In this document: positions 1 to 4,986 of the stretch, one piece after another
Layout of the letters: every line of letters starts with the position of its first letter
Position numbering within the stretch: position 1 is the first letter of the stretch
NCBI GenBank assembly: GCA_030612965.1
Contig: JAUWMW010000162.1
Location: forward strand, 1-5,527
Source of the DNA: a bacterium
GTDB taxonomy: Bacteria; Zixibacteria; MSB-5A5; GN15; FEB-12
Reading direction: 5' to 3'
DNA: 5,527 bases
Program-made: the position numbers and the translations under genes
Notes under the pieces: model-generated
Database searches by the model: none
Told to the model about the DNA's origin: nothing
Seen by the model: the letters and a program-made list of their open reading frames with translations, nothing else

Positions 1-77
1 GGGGCTTGGGCGACACGTTTCGTGACATCGGCTAGTCCTTTCGTCTCACTGAGGTAAGTACTATCCACACACACCAT
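1..77 (-). CDS. Possible 5' end of a gene running off the left edge (YjbQ/UPF0047-like?)
   Basis: A minus-strand frame opens at an ATG at 77-75 and stays open to the window edge. It gives 25 residues beginning MVCVDSTYLSETKG and continuing LADVTKRVAQA. The upstream in-frame stop is at 113-111. It has the same strand as all other genes here. The stretch YLSETKGLADVTKRV looks, from memory, like the N-terminus of YjbQ/UPF0047 proteins, where a beta strand is followed by a K/R-G pair and then a V-T pair. There is no good ribosome binding site: a G run lies only 3 nt before the ATG, and two in-frame GTG codons follow closely. A frame this short can arise by chance, so both the gene and the family are tentative. 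Confidence 0.3.
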   Translation of the reverse strand, partial: MVCVDSTYLSETKGLADVTKRVAQA

Positions 78-343
78 CCGCCCCCATCTAACAGTCTGCA
101 GGTTAGGAGATTATGAAGCCTCCGATAGTTCTATGTTAGAATACACTCTGCCGGTCAATGCCTTCCGCCCGATCGCTCAACCATACAAAGGGCTCTTTCC
201 CGCCGCGCGCCACTACGCATTGGATGGTTGCCTCTGTTTCAACCCGGAGGAAGTGGACATCCACCACCCGCCGTCTCCTCCGCACACAGTAGAGCGGCTC
301 CGTCTCGCCGAAGGCCCGCCGTAGGAGGGAACCCGCCATTGTC

Positions 344-371
344 GGCAGGTTTGAAAACAAACCTGCCCTAC
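344..371. repeat. Perfect 10-bp hairpin, module 1
   Basis: GGCAGGTTTG at 344-353 is exactly complementary to CAAACCTGCC at 358-367, with an AAAA loop. CTAC follows, so the right end reads CCTGCCCTAC, the complement of the shared module end. No T-run follows on either strand, so it is not a classical intrinsic terminator. Confidence 0.8.
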
Positions 372-386
372 AAACTGCGATTCTTC

Positions 387-413
387 GTAGGTCAGGATCC
401 TTGCGATCCTGAC
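387..413. repeat. Perfect 9-bp hairpin, module 2
   Basis: GTCAGGATC at 391-399 pairs exactly with GATCCTGAC at 405-413 around the loop CTTGC. The left end begins with GTAGGTCAGG at 387-396, the same end as module 3 but in the opposite orientation. Confidence 0.8.
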
Positions 414-443
414 ACGTGCGAAGCGCGAAAAGCAGGCTTGCCT

Positions 444-469
444 GTCAGGTCCCAAGGAACCTGACCTAC
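444..469. repeat. Hairpin module 3, overlapping the fmdB stop codon
   Basis: GTCAGGT at 444-450 pairs with ACCTGAC at 459-465; after one mismatch a further CC/GG pair flanks an AA loop. The right end CCTGACCTAC (460-469) includes CTA at 466-468, the complement of the fmdB TAG stop. It could act as an RNA-stabilising or attenuating hairpin at the fmdB 3' end, but no U-tract follows in the minus-strand transcript. Confidence 0.7.
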
Positions 470-789
470 GACTTTTTCTTGTCAGAGGATTTGGAACTGC
501 TTGTGGAAGAGCTTCTGGACGTACTCGACGAACTGGACGATGACGTACTCGACGACGTAGAGGAAGAACCACTACCGGTATCCGCAGCGGCGCTTTTCCT
601 ATAGCTTTCGCTGCGATGGTCGGTGATGTAGAAACCGGACCCTTTGAACAAGAAGCCAGCGCCGCCGGAGATGATTCGTTCGACTTTGCCTTTACAAACC
701 GGGCAGGTGTCCAGCGGTTTATCTACAATCGACTGATATTCTTCGAACTCATGACCGCATTCGTTACATCGATAAACATAGCTCGGCAT
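466..789 (-). CDS. FmdB-type zinc-ribbon protein with a serine-rich C-terminal tail
   Basis: The 107-residue product starts MPSYVYRCNECGHEFE, the signature of the FmdB/CxxC_CxxC zinc-ribbon family. Two CxxC pairs (Cys8/Cys11 and Cys29/Cys32) should bind one zinc ion. A glycine-rich conserved segment, GGAGFLFKGSGFYITDH, spans about residues 42-58, as is typical of the family. From about residue 71 to 102 the protein is nearly all Ser and Thr, ending in a basic DKKKS; this tail is probably disordered. Family members are called putative regulatory proteins from the formamidase-linked fmdB gene, but their function is not established. The ATG at 789 is preceded by AGGAG with a 10-nt spacer. The TAG stop lies inside a palindromic repeat module. 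The gene stands alone between two repeat-filled spacers. Family assignment is strong; function is unknown. Confidence 0.9.
   Translation of the reverse strand: MPSYVYRCNECGHEFEEYQSIVDKPLDTCPVCKGKVERIISGGAGFLFKGSGFYITDHRSESYRKSAAADTGSGSSSTSSSTSSSSSSSTSRSSSTSSSKSSDKKKS
518..555. repeat. 14-nt direct repeat inside the serine-tail coding region
   Basis: GACGTACTCGACGA occurs at 518-531 and again at 542-555, a spacing of 24 nt (8 codons). On the coding strand each copy encodes a Ser-Ser-Ser-Thr-Ser run in the same frame. This fits growth of the tail by in-frame duplication or slippage. Confidence 0.75.
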
Positions 790-830
790 ACAATCAATAC
801 TCCTGACGAATTCTCAATGATGCAAACATT

Positions 831-851
831 GCCACGGGCCGTTAGTTCCGC
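831..851. repeat. 21-nt direct repeat, copy A
   Basis: The copy begins GCCACGGGCC and ends GTTAGTTCCGC. It is identical to positions 1012-1032 over all 21 nt, and the match stops at once on both sides (T versus G before, C versus A after). The inner ACGGGCCGT is nearly self-complementary. Confidence 0.85.
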
Positions 852-867
852 CGGCCCGCGCGAAAAC

Positions 868-911
868 GAGATTGCCGCGTCGTCCACCTGCGGCGGACTC
901 CTCGCAATGAC
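868..911 (-). repeat. Dispersed palindromic repeat of the ATTGCGAGGAG...GCAATCTC type
   Basis: Read on the minus strand it begins GTCATTGCGAGGAG and ends CGGCAATCTC. The outer arms ATTGC (871-875) and GCAAT (904-908) are complementary. The inner arms GTCCACC (882-888) and GGCGGAC (892-898) pair with one mismatch around a TGC loop. Repeats with this CATTGCGAGGAG...GCAATCTC frame are known to me from many unrelated bacterial genomes, where they sit in intergenic DNA. The match is from memory, and the role of such repeats is not settled. Confidence 0.65.
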
Positions 912-937
912 AACTTCGCGGTTCGATATCGTTTGTG

Positions 938-963
938 GTGGTCGAATCTTCAGATTCGGCCAC
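938..963. repeat. 11-bp hairpin with core GAATCTTCAGATTC
   Basis: Arms 938-948 (GTGGTCGAATC) and 953-963 (GATTCGGCCAC) pair around a TTCA loop. All pairs are standard except one G-T at 942/959 (A-C in the minus-strand transcript). The core 944-957 is the reverse complement of the core of the next hairpin. Confidence 0.75.
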
Positions 964-967
964 TGCT

Positions 968-993
968 CCCGCTGAATCTGAAGATTCAGCGGG
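968..993. repeat. Perfect 11-bp hairpin with core GAATCTGAAGATTC
   Basis: CCCGCTGAATC (968-978) is exactly complementary to GATTCAGCGGG (983-993), with a TGAA loop. It lies 4 nt from the preceding hairpin. It is the most stable-looking hairpin between pckA and fmdB and might slow RNA decay behind pckA, but no T-run follows on the minus strand. Confidence 0.8.
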
Positions 994-1011
994 CACAACA
1001 CCTGGCACAGG

Positions 1012-1032
1012 GCCACGGGCCGTTAGTTCCGC
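1012..1032. repeat. 21-nt direct repeat, copy B
   Basis: It is identical to 831-851 in the same orientation, 181 nt away. The two copies bracket all the palindromes of this spacer, so they could be the ends of one composite element or two copies of a short dispersed repeat. Confidence 0.85.
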
Positions 1033-1053
1033 AGTCTCATCCTTCCTCTTGGA

Positions 1054-1070
1054 ACCCCGCCTGATGGGGT
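1054..1070 (-). terminator. Weak hairpin directly after the pckA stop
   Basis: In the minus-strand transcript ACCCC, starting at the A of the UGA stop, can pair with GGGGU around a 7-nt loop. The stem is only 5 bp and the next bases are UCCAAG rather than a U-run, so this is at best a poor terminator. Confidence 0.2.
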
Positions 1071-2722
1071 CAGAAATCCCGTTTGACCGGGCCTGCGTCA
1101 ATCACGTCCTGAGAACTACCCTCAGCAAACTTCTTGAAATTCTCAATGAACAGCGCGGCCAGTTGCAGATACTTCTGTTTGTAGGCGTCAGGGTCGTCCC
1201 ATGTCTCCGCCGGAACCAAAACTTTGTCCGGTACACCTTCGCAGTGCTTCGGCACTTCAAAACCAAATAGCGGATCGGTACGATACTCAACTTCCAGCAG
1301 TTTCCCGTCGAGAGCCGCATTCAGCAGGGTTCTCGTGTGTTGAATGCTCATCCGCTTGCCGACACCATATTGACCACCGGTCCAGCCGGTGTTTACCAGC
1401 CAGCAGTTGACATCGTATTTGTTGATCTTGTTCCGCAGCAACTCGGCGTAGTAGTACGGATGGTGCACCATAAATGGCGCGCCAAAACATGCACTGAAGG
1501 TTATCTCCGGTTCTTTGCCCAGATCGATCTCGGTCCCGGCGACTTTCGATGTATACCCGGAAATGAAATGATACATCGCTTGCTCCGGAGTCAGTCTTGC
1601 AATCGGCGGCATCACACCGGAGGCATCGCAGGTAAGCATGATGATATTCTTCGGATGCCCGGCGCGCGCCTCGGGGACGGCATTGTCGATATAATGCAAC
1701 GGGTAGGCCGCTCGCGTGTTCTCGGTGTACTCATCGTCTTCGAGGTCAAGCAGCCGTGTTACCGGGTCGAAAACGACATTTTCGAGAACCGTACCGTAGC
1801 GCCGCGTGCAGGCATGAATCTGCGGTTCAGCGGTCGGAGACAACGCGATCACCTTAGCATAACAACCACCCTCGAAATTGAACACACCCTCATCGCTCCA
1901 GCCATGTTCATCATCGCCGATCAGTCCCCGCTTGGGGTCGGCCGACAAAGTCGTTTTGCCGGTGCCTGACAAACCGAAGAAAAGCGCTACCTGGTCGTCT
2001 TTACCGACGTTGGCCGAGCAATGCATCGACAACACTCCCCGGAGAGGCAGGAGGTAATTGAGCACGGTGAAGACCGCTTTCTTGATCTCGCCGCCGTAGC
2101 CGGAGTTACCGATGATACAGGTGCGCTGGTCGAAGTTGAGCACGATAAAGGTCGGCGTAAGGGTGCCATCAACCTGTGGCAACGACTTGAAGGACGGCGC
2201 TGCGATCACCGTGAAATCCGGGATGAACTTCCTGAGTTCTTCGTTAGTCTCAGCCGGGCGAAGCATGTTCCGAACAAACAGCGAGTGCCAGGCATGTTCT
2301 GTAATAATCCGTACCGGCAGACGGTAGTTGGGGTCAGATCCAGCATAGCTGTCCTGAACAAACAGGTCCCGTCCCTGCAGGAAACCCTGGAGCCGCTGGA
2401 ACAGGGAATTGAATCTATCCTCGGTAAAAGGACGGTTGTACTGACCCCACCAAATCTTGTCCTCGGTGGTCACCTCACGCACCACGAACTTATCGTTTGC
2501 GGCGCGGGCAGTATGTCTACCGGTGTTGACCGTTACCGGTCCCATGTGCGACAGTGAACCCTCACCACGGAAAATTATTTCCTCATAGAGCGCTTCCGTC
2601 GGCAGGTTCCAGTAGACGTTGTGCAGATTCGTCAGGCCGTGATTCTTGAGACCGTATTCGCTTGCGGTGGCTTTAGCCTGCTTCTGAGCCGGCGTCTTAA
2701 CATCAATAATATACTGACTCAT
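1070..2722 (-). CDS. pckA: ATP-dependent phosphoenolpyruvate carboxykinase
   Basis: The 550-residue cytosolic enzyme converts oxaloacetate and ATP to PEP, CO2 and ADP, the first committed step of gluconeogenesis; some bacteria run it in the carboxylating direction. It is close in length to E. coli PckA (540). By likely equivalence with the E. coli enzyme, visible sites include TGR near the N-terminus (Arg69, substrate), YGGEIKK (Lys214/Lys215) and His234 in MHCSAN (metal and substrate). They also include the P-loop GLSGTGKTT at 250-258, the metal-binding IGDDEHGW (Asp270/Asp271) and Arg337. NTGWTGGQYGVGKR followed by MSIQHTR at about 444-463 is the usual C-terminal nucleotide-side segment. 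The ATP rather than GTP family is clear from these motifs. I chose the ATG at 2722 over a GTG at 2740 because AGGAGA (2736-2731) lies 8 nt before it. That start overlaps the aminotransferase stop as ATGA, implying coupled translation. Confidence 0.97.
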   Translation of the reverse strand: MSQYIIDVKTPAQKQAKATASEYGLKNHGLTNLHNVYWNLPTEALYEEIIFRGEGSLSHMGPVTVNTGRHTARAANDKFVVREVTTEDKIWWGQYNRPFTEDRFNSLFQRLQGFLQGRDLFVQDSYAGSDPNYRLPVRIITEHAWHSLFVRNMLRPAETNEELRKFIPDFTVIAAPSFKSLPQVDGTLTPTFIVLNFDQRTCIIGNSGYGGEIKKAVFTVLNYLLPLRGVLSMHCSANVGKDDQVALFFGLSGTGKTTLSADPKRGLIGDDEHGWSDEGVFNFEGGCYAKVIALSPTAEPQIHACTRRYGTVLENVVFDPVTRLLDLEDDEYTENTRAAYPLHYIDNAVPEARAGHPKNIIMLTCDASGVMPPIARLTPEQAMYHFISGYTSKVAGTEIDLGKEPEITFSACFGAPFMVHHPYYYAELLRNKINKYDVNCWLVNTGWTGGQYGVGKRMSIQHTRTLLNAALDGKLLEVEYRTDPLFGFEVPKHCEGVPDKVLVPAETWDDPDAYKQKYLQLAALFIENFKKFAEGSSQDVIDAGPVKRDF

Positions 2723-3936
2723 TTCCAATCTCTCCTGCACTTACGGTCGCCGATATATATCTCATTGGGTGATTCCGGATCGAGCGCCCACTTGATACGC
2801 GCCACGCCCTCGGTGATTTCCTTGATTGTTCCACAGTAGGTAAGTCGAAGATGCCCCGGGGCGCCGAACTCGCTTCCCGGTACCGTCACCACCAGCGCTT
2901 TCTCCAGAAGGAAGTTGGCCAGTTTGATATCATCCTTTTCGTAGGCGCCGAAATCCGGCAGACAATAGAAGGTGCCGTCCGGTGGAATACATGTCACACC
3001 GTTAAAAGCGCTTAGTTCGGTCATCATCACGTTTCGATTGTTTTCCAATGTCAGCCGCAAGGCCTCTACACCACTCTGGATGCCGTTCAGGGCGCCGGCC
3101 GCCGCCGCCTGCAATAGAACCGACGGGCAGGTGGTATTTTGGCTGGCCACGTTGACCATAATCGCCGTGACTTTCTTATTGGCCACCACCCAGCCGATAC
3201 GAAACCCGGTCATAGCATACGATTTGGACACCCCGTTGATGATGATCAGTCGGGAGTTTTCGGAGTCATCTTTGGCGTATTCGTATGCCGACACCGCCTT
3301 CTTGCCGTCAAAGACTAACTTGTGGTAGATATCGTCCATGATAAGATAGATCTTCTTCTTCTCACAGAACTCCACCAGTTCGCCGATCAGTTCCGGCGGG
3401 TAGATGGCGCCTGAGGGATTGTTCGGGCTGTTGACTATGATCGCCTTGGTGTAGGAGCCAACCGCCCTGGTGATATCTTCCATCCGTGGCACAAACCTAC
3501 CGTCTTCCGGCGTAACGATCACCGGGATGCCGTACACCATCTTGACGATTTCCGGATAGCTGACCCAGTACGGCGCCAGAATAACCACTTCATCCTGCGG
3601 ATTGATGATGGTCATCATCAAGTTGTAAATTGCCTGTTTGGCTCCGGCCGTGGCCATAACATGCTCCGGTCCAACCACCTTGTTGTAGTTATCCTCAGTG
3701 TATCGGATGATGGCCTTGACGAGCGCGGGGATACCTTGGGTCGGGGTATAACGAACGTCCCCTGCGTTGAGCTTGGAGGCGCAGGCGAGGATGGCATCGA
3801 TCGGCGCCTTACTCTTGGGTTCCCCGGCAGCCATGGTGATAACCGGTTCCCCCTTCTCACGAAGGATACGGGCCTTTTCGGCCATGACCAGGGTGGCGGA
3901 TTCTTTTATTTCTCTGGCAAGCTGACTGATACTCAT
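2719..3936 (-). CDS. Class I (fold type I) PLP aminotransferase, aspartate aminotransferase type
   Basis: The 405-residue enzyme probably moves the amino group between aspartate and 2-oxoglutarate, giving oxaloacetate and glutamate. Fold-type I landmarks occur in order: AGEP at 37-40, Tyr63 in VRYTPTQG, TAGAKQAI with Lys100, PNNPSG at 171-176, Asp201 and Tyr204 in the MDDIY segment, the PLP lysine Lys238 in NGVSKSYAMTGFRIGW, and the carboxylate-binding Arg364 in HLRLTY. The GAKQAI segment is typical of the class I-beta branch (Thermus-type aspartate aminotransferases). Related prephenate, alanine or aromatic enzymes remain possible. I prefer the ATG at 3936 over a TTG at 3945, because AAAGG (3950-3946) is 9 nt from the ATG but almost touches the TTG. 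It starts 5 nt after the pta stop and overlaps pckA by 4 nt. The last 15 or so residues, which also encode the pckA ribosome binding site, extend past the usual family end. Confidence 0.9.
   Translation of the reverse strand: MSISQLAREIKESATLVMAEKARILREKGEPVITMAAGEPKSKAPIDAILACASKLNAGDVRYTPTQGIPALVKAIIRYTEDNYNKVVGPEHVMATAGAKQAIYNLMMTIINPQDEVVILAPYWVSYPEIVKMVYGIPVIVTPEDGRFVPRMEDITRAVGSYTKAIIVNSPNNPSGAIYPPELIGELVEFCEKKKIYLIMDDIYHKLVFDGKKAVSAYEYAKDDSENSRLIIINGVSKSYAMTGFRIGWVVANKKVTAIMVNVASQNTTCPSVLLQAAAAGALNGIQSGVEALRLTLENNRNVMMTELSAFNGVTCIPPDGTFYCLPDFGAYEKDDIKLANFLLEKALVVTVPGSEFGAPGHLRLTYCGTIKEITEGVARIKWALDPESPNEIYIGDRKCRRDWK
2731..2736 (-). promoter_or_regulatory. Ribosome binding site that fixes the pckA start
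   Basis: AGGAGA on the minus strand sits 8 nt before the ATG at 2722. It lies inside the last codons of the aminotransferase gene. It would be too close downstream to serve the alternative GTG at 2740. Confidence 0.75.
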
Positions 3937-3941
3937 CAAAC

Positions 3942-4934
3942 TCAACCTTTCATCAACATGGCAATAGCCGTTACATCAACAATATCCTCAGCCGAGCATC
4001 CCCGCGAGAGGTCGTTGGCCGGCGCCGCCAAGCCCTGGATAATCGGCCCGGTGGCCGTGGCTCCGGCCAGTCGCTGGGTTAGTTTGTAAGCAATGTTGCC
4101 GGCGTCGAGGTCAGGGAAAATCAGGATGTTGGCATCCCCACCGATTAGTGAGTCCGGCGCTTTACTCTTCGCCACCCCAGGAACGATGGCGGCATCCACC
4201 TGTAGTTCGCCATCGGCCTTAATGTCCGGATAGTCCTTCTTGAACAGTTCATAAGCTGTCTTGACCTTGGTAACGTCGGAATGGCTCGCCGAACCCTTGG
4301 TGGAAAACGACAGGAAAGCAACGCGTGGTTCCTCGCCAAGCAGGTTCTTCATGGTATCTGCTGTCGACGCTGCGATCGAAGTCAGTTGCTCGGCGGTTGG
4401 GTTCGGTAGCACCGCGCAGTCGGCATAAAGATAGACCTTGTCAAACTCATCGCGATACTTCGGCACCGTCATCATGAAACAACTGGAGACACTGTTGATC
4501 CCCTCCTTGAGGCCAATCACCTGGATGGCCGCGCGAAGGACGTCGCCGGTAGTATTCACCGAACCGGCAATGGAGGCATCGGCCTGGTCGTGCCGCACCA
4601 GCATAGCGCCGAAAAAAAGCGTATTGAGCATCGCCGTCTTTGCCTGCTCCTCGGTAATATTACGCTTTTTGCGAATCTCCATGAACTCAGCCACAAACTG
4701 GTTGAATTCCGAGGCGTGGCTCGGATTGATCACTTCCACCTTGTTCAGATTGAGACCGTGCTCTTTGGCCAGCTTCTCGATCTTTTGCTCGTCACCCAGA
4801 AGCGTGACGGCGGCGATTTCCTCCGAAAGTATCTTCTTCGCAGCCCGAACTACCCGTGGCTCGGTTCCTTCCGGCAGAACCACCCGACGCTTCTTCGCCT
4901 TAGCTCTGTCTTTTATTCTGGTTAGTGCGTTCAT
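3942..4934 (-). CDS. pta: Phosphate acetyltransferase (phosphotransacetylase)
   Basis: The 330-residue cytosolic enzyme interconverts acetyl-CoA plus phosphate with acetyl-phosphate plus CoA. It is a short, single-domain Pta, close to the 333-residue Methanosarcina enzyme and lacking the long N-terminal regulatory region of E. coli Pta. Visible hallmarks are VVLPEGTEPRVVRAA near residues 18-32, DASIAGSVNTTGDVLRAA at about 119-136, the FPDLDAGNIAYKL block at about 273-285, and the C-terminal GPIIQGLAAPANDLSRGCS. Ser310, Arg311 and Asp317 match catalytic and CoA-site residues described for the Methanosarcina enzyme. The phosphate butyryltransferase branch is less likely given these motifs. The ATG at 4934 fits the family N-terminus, though only a weak GGG element precedes it. 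Its usual partner, acetate kinase, is not in the window. It follows prfB after 52 nt and leads the tight three-gene group. Confidence 0.95.
   Translation of the reverse strand: MNALTRIKDRAKAKKRRVVLPEGTEPRVVRAAKKILSEEIAAVTLLGDEQKIEKLAKEHGLNLNKVEVINPSHASEFNQFVAEFMEIRKKRNITEEQAKTAMLNTLFFGAMLVRHDQADASIAGSVNTTGDVLRAAIQVIGLKEGINSVSSCFMMTVPKYRDEFDKVYLYADCAVLPNPTAEQLTSIAASTADTMKNLLGEEPRVAFLSFSTKGSASHSDVTKVKTAYELFKKDYPDIKADGELQVDAAIVPGVAKSKAPDSLIGGDANILIFPDLDAGNIAYKLTQRLAGATATGPIIQGLAAPANDLSRGCSAEDIVDVTAIAMLMKG
3946..3950 (-). promoter_or_regulatory. Ribosome binding site for the aminotransferase
   Basis: AAAGG on the minus strand lies in the final pta codons, 9 nt before the ATG at 3936. Its position argues against the upstream TTG as the start. 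Confidence 0.55.
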
Positions 4935-4951
4935 AGTCTTTACCCATCAGG

Positions 4952-4968
4952 GTTAGTGTTCCAGTAAC
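4952..4968. other. Imperfect palindrome in the prfB-pta gap
   Basis: GTTAGTG (4952-4958) and CAGTAAC (4962-4968) pair with one internal mismatch around a 3-nt loop. The 52-nt gap (4935-4986) is AT-rich next to prfB and contains GATAAT-like and TAGTAT-like minus-strand hexamers, but no matching -35 is convincing. It could be a promoter/operator for pta or chance. Confidence 0.2.
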
Positions 4969-4986
4969 AATTATCTTCTATACTAA

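Larger units (their letters stand above)
78..465. other. Gene-free spacer of 388 nt, repeat-filled on its right half
   Basis: No convincing coding sequence lies here on either strand. The short frames present overlap each other, lack ribosome binding sites and have no recognisable composition. Positions 78-288 hold little beyond a short GTGG/CCAC palindrome near 253-264 and a CTAAC/GTTAG pair at 88-106. From 289 on, the spacer is built of palindromic modules, annotated separately. I see no clear sigma-70 promoter for a leftward gene and no T-tract terminator for fmdB. Confidence 0.6.
289..469. repeat. Chain of small palindromic modules bounded by GTAGG/CCTAC
   Basis: Successive modules begin with GTAG or end with its complement: GTAGAGCGG at 289, GTAGGAGGG at 321, CCTGCCCTAC ending at 371, GTAGGTCAGG at 387 and CCTGACCTAC ending at 469. 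Three of them (344-371, 387-413, 444-469) are clean hairpins with different loops but a shared outer consensus GTAGGKCAGG. The 289-340 part is more degenerate and carries a GGCTCCGTCTCGCC segment. The layout resembles REP/BIME-like dispersed repeats. Whether copies occur elsewhere in the genome cannot be seen here. Confidence 0.6.
790..1069. other. Repeat-filled spacer between pckA and fmdB (280 nt)
   Basis: No coding sequence is supported here; the short frames on both strands run across palindromes and share no family features. The spacer is a mosaic of a 21-nt direct repeat (two copies), an ATTGCGAGGAG-type dispersed palindrome and two 11-bp hairpins, each listed separately. Any fmdB promoter should lie in 790-830, but I see no convincing -35/-10 pair there. 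Confidence 0.6.

Noticed and set aside
1..130. tRNA or other structured RNA gene at the left end
   Set aside because: I could not find a cloverleaf, a T-loop GTTCRA motif or an extended stem, only a short CACG/CGTG pair near 14-24.
289..469. CRISPR-like array
   Set aside because: The repeated units are unequal in length and orientation, there are no uniform spacers, and no cas gene is present.
416..604. Plus-strand frame encoding an acidic Leu/Asp/Glu-rich peptide
   Set aside because: It is the antisense shadow of the serine-rich tail of fmdB: Ser and Thr codons read backwards give Asp, Glu, Leu and Val. It lacks a ribosome binding site and runs through a palindromic repeat.
790..835. Sigma-70 promoter for fmdB (minus-strand TTGCAT with a following AT-rich stretch)
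   Set aside because: The correctly spaced -10 would fall on the ribosome binding site, leaving no room for a leader.
814..1101. Short minus- and plus-strand frames across the pckA-fmdB spacer
   Set aside because: They cover palindromes and direct repeats, have no ribosome binding site and show repeat-derived composition.
1337..1969. 210-codon plus-strand frame opposite pckA
   Set aside because: It is entirely antisense to a highly conserved enzyme and has no recognisable domain, so it is a frame shadow.
3943..3945. TTG as the aminotransferase start overlapping the pta stop
   Set aside because: The AAAGG element would almost touch the TTG, whereas it is well placed for the ATG at 3936.
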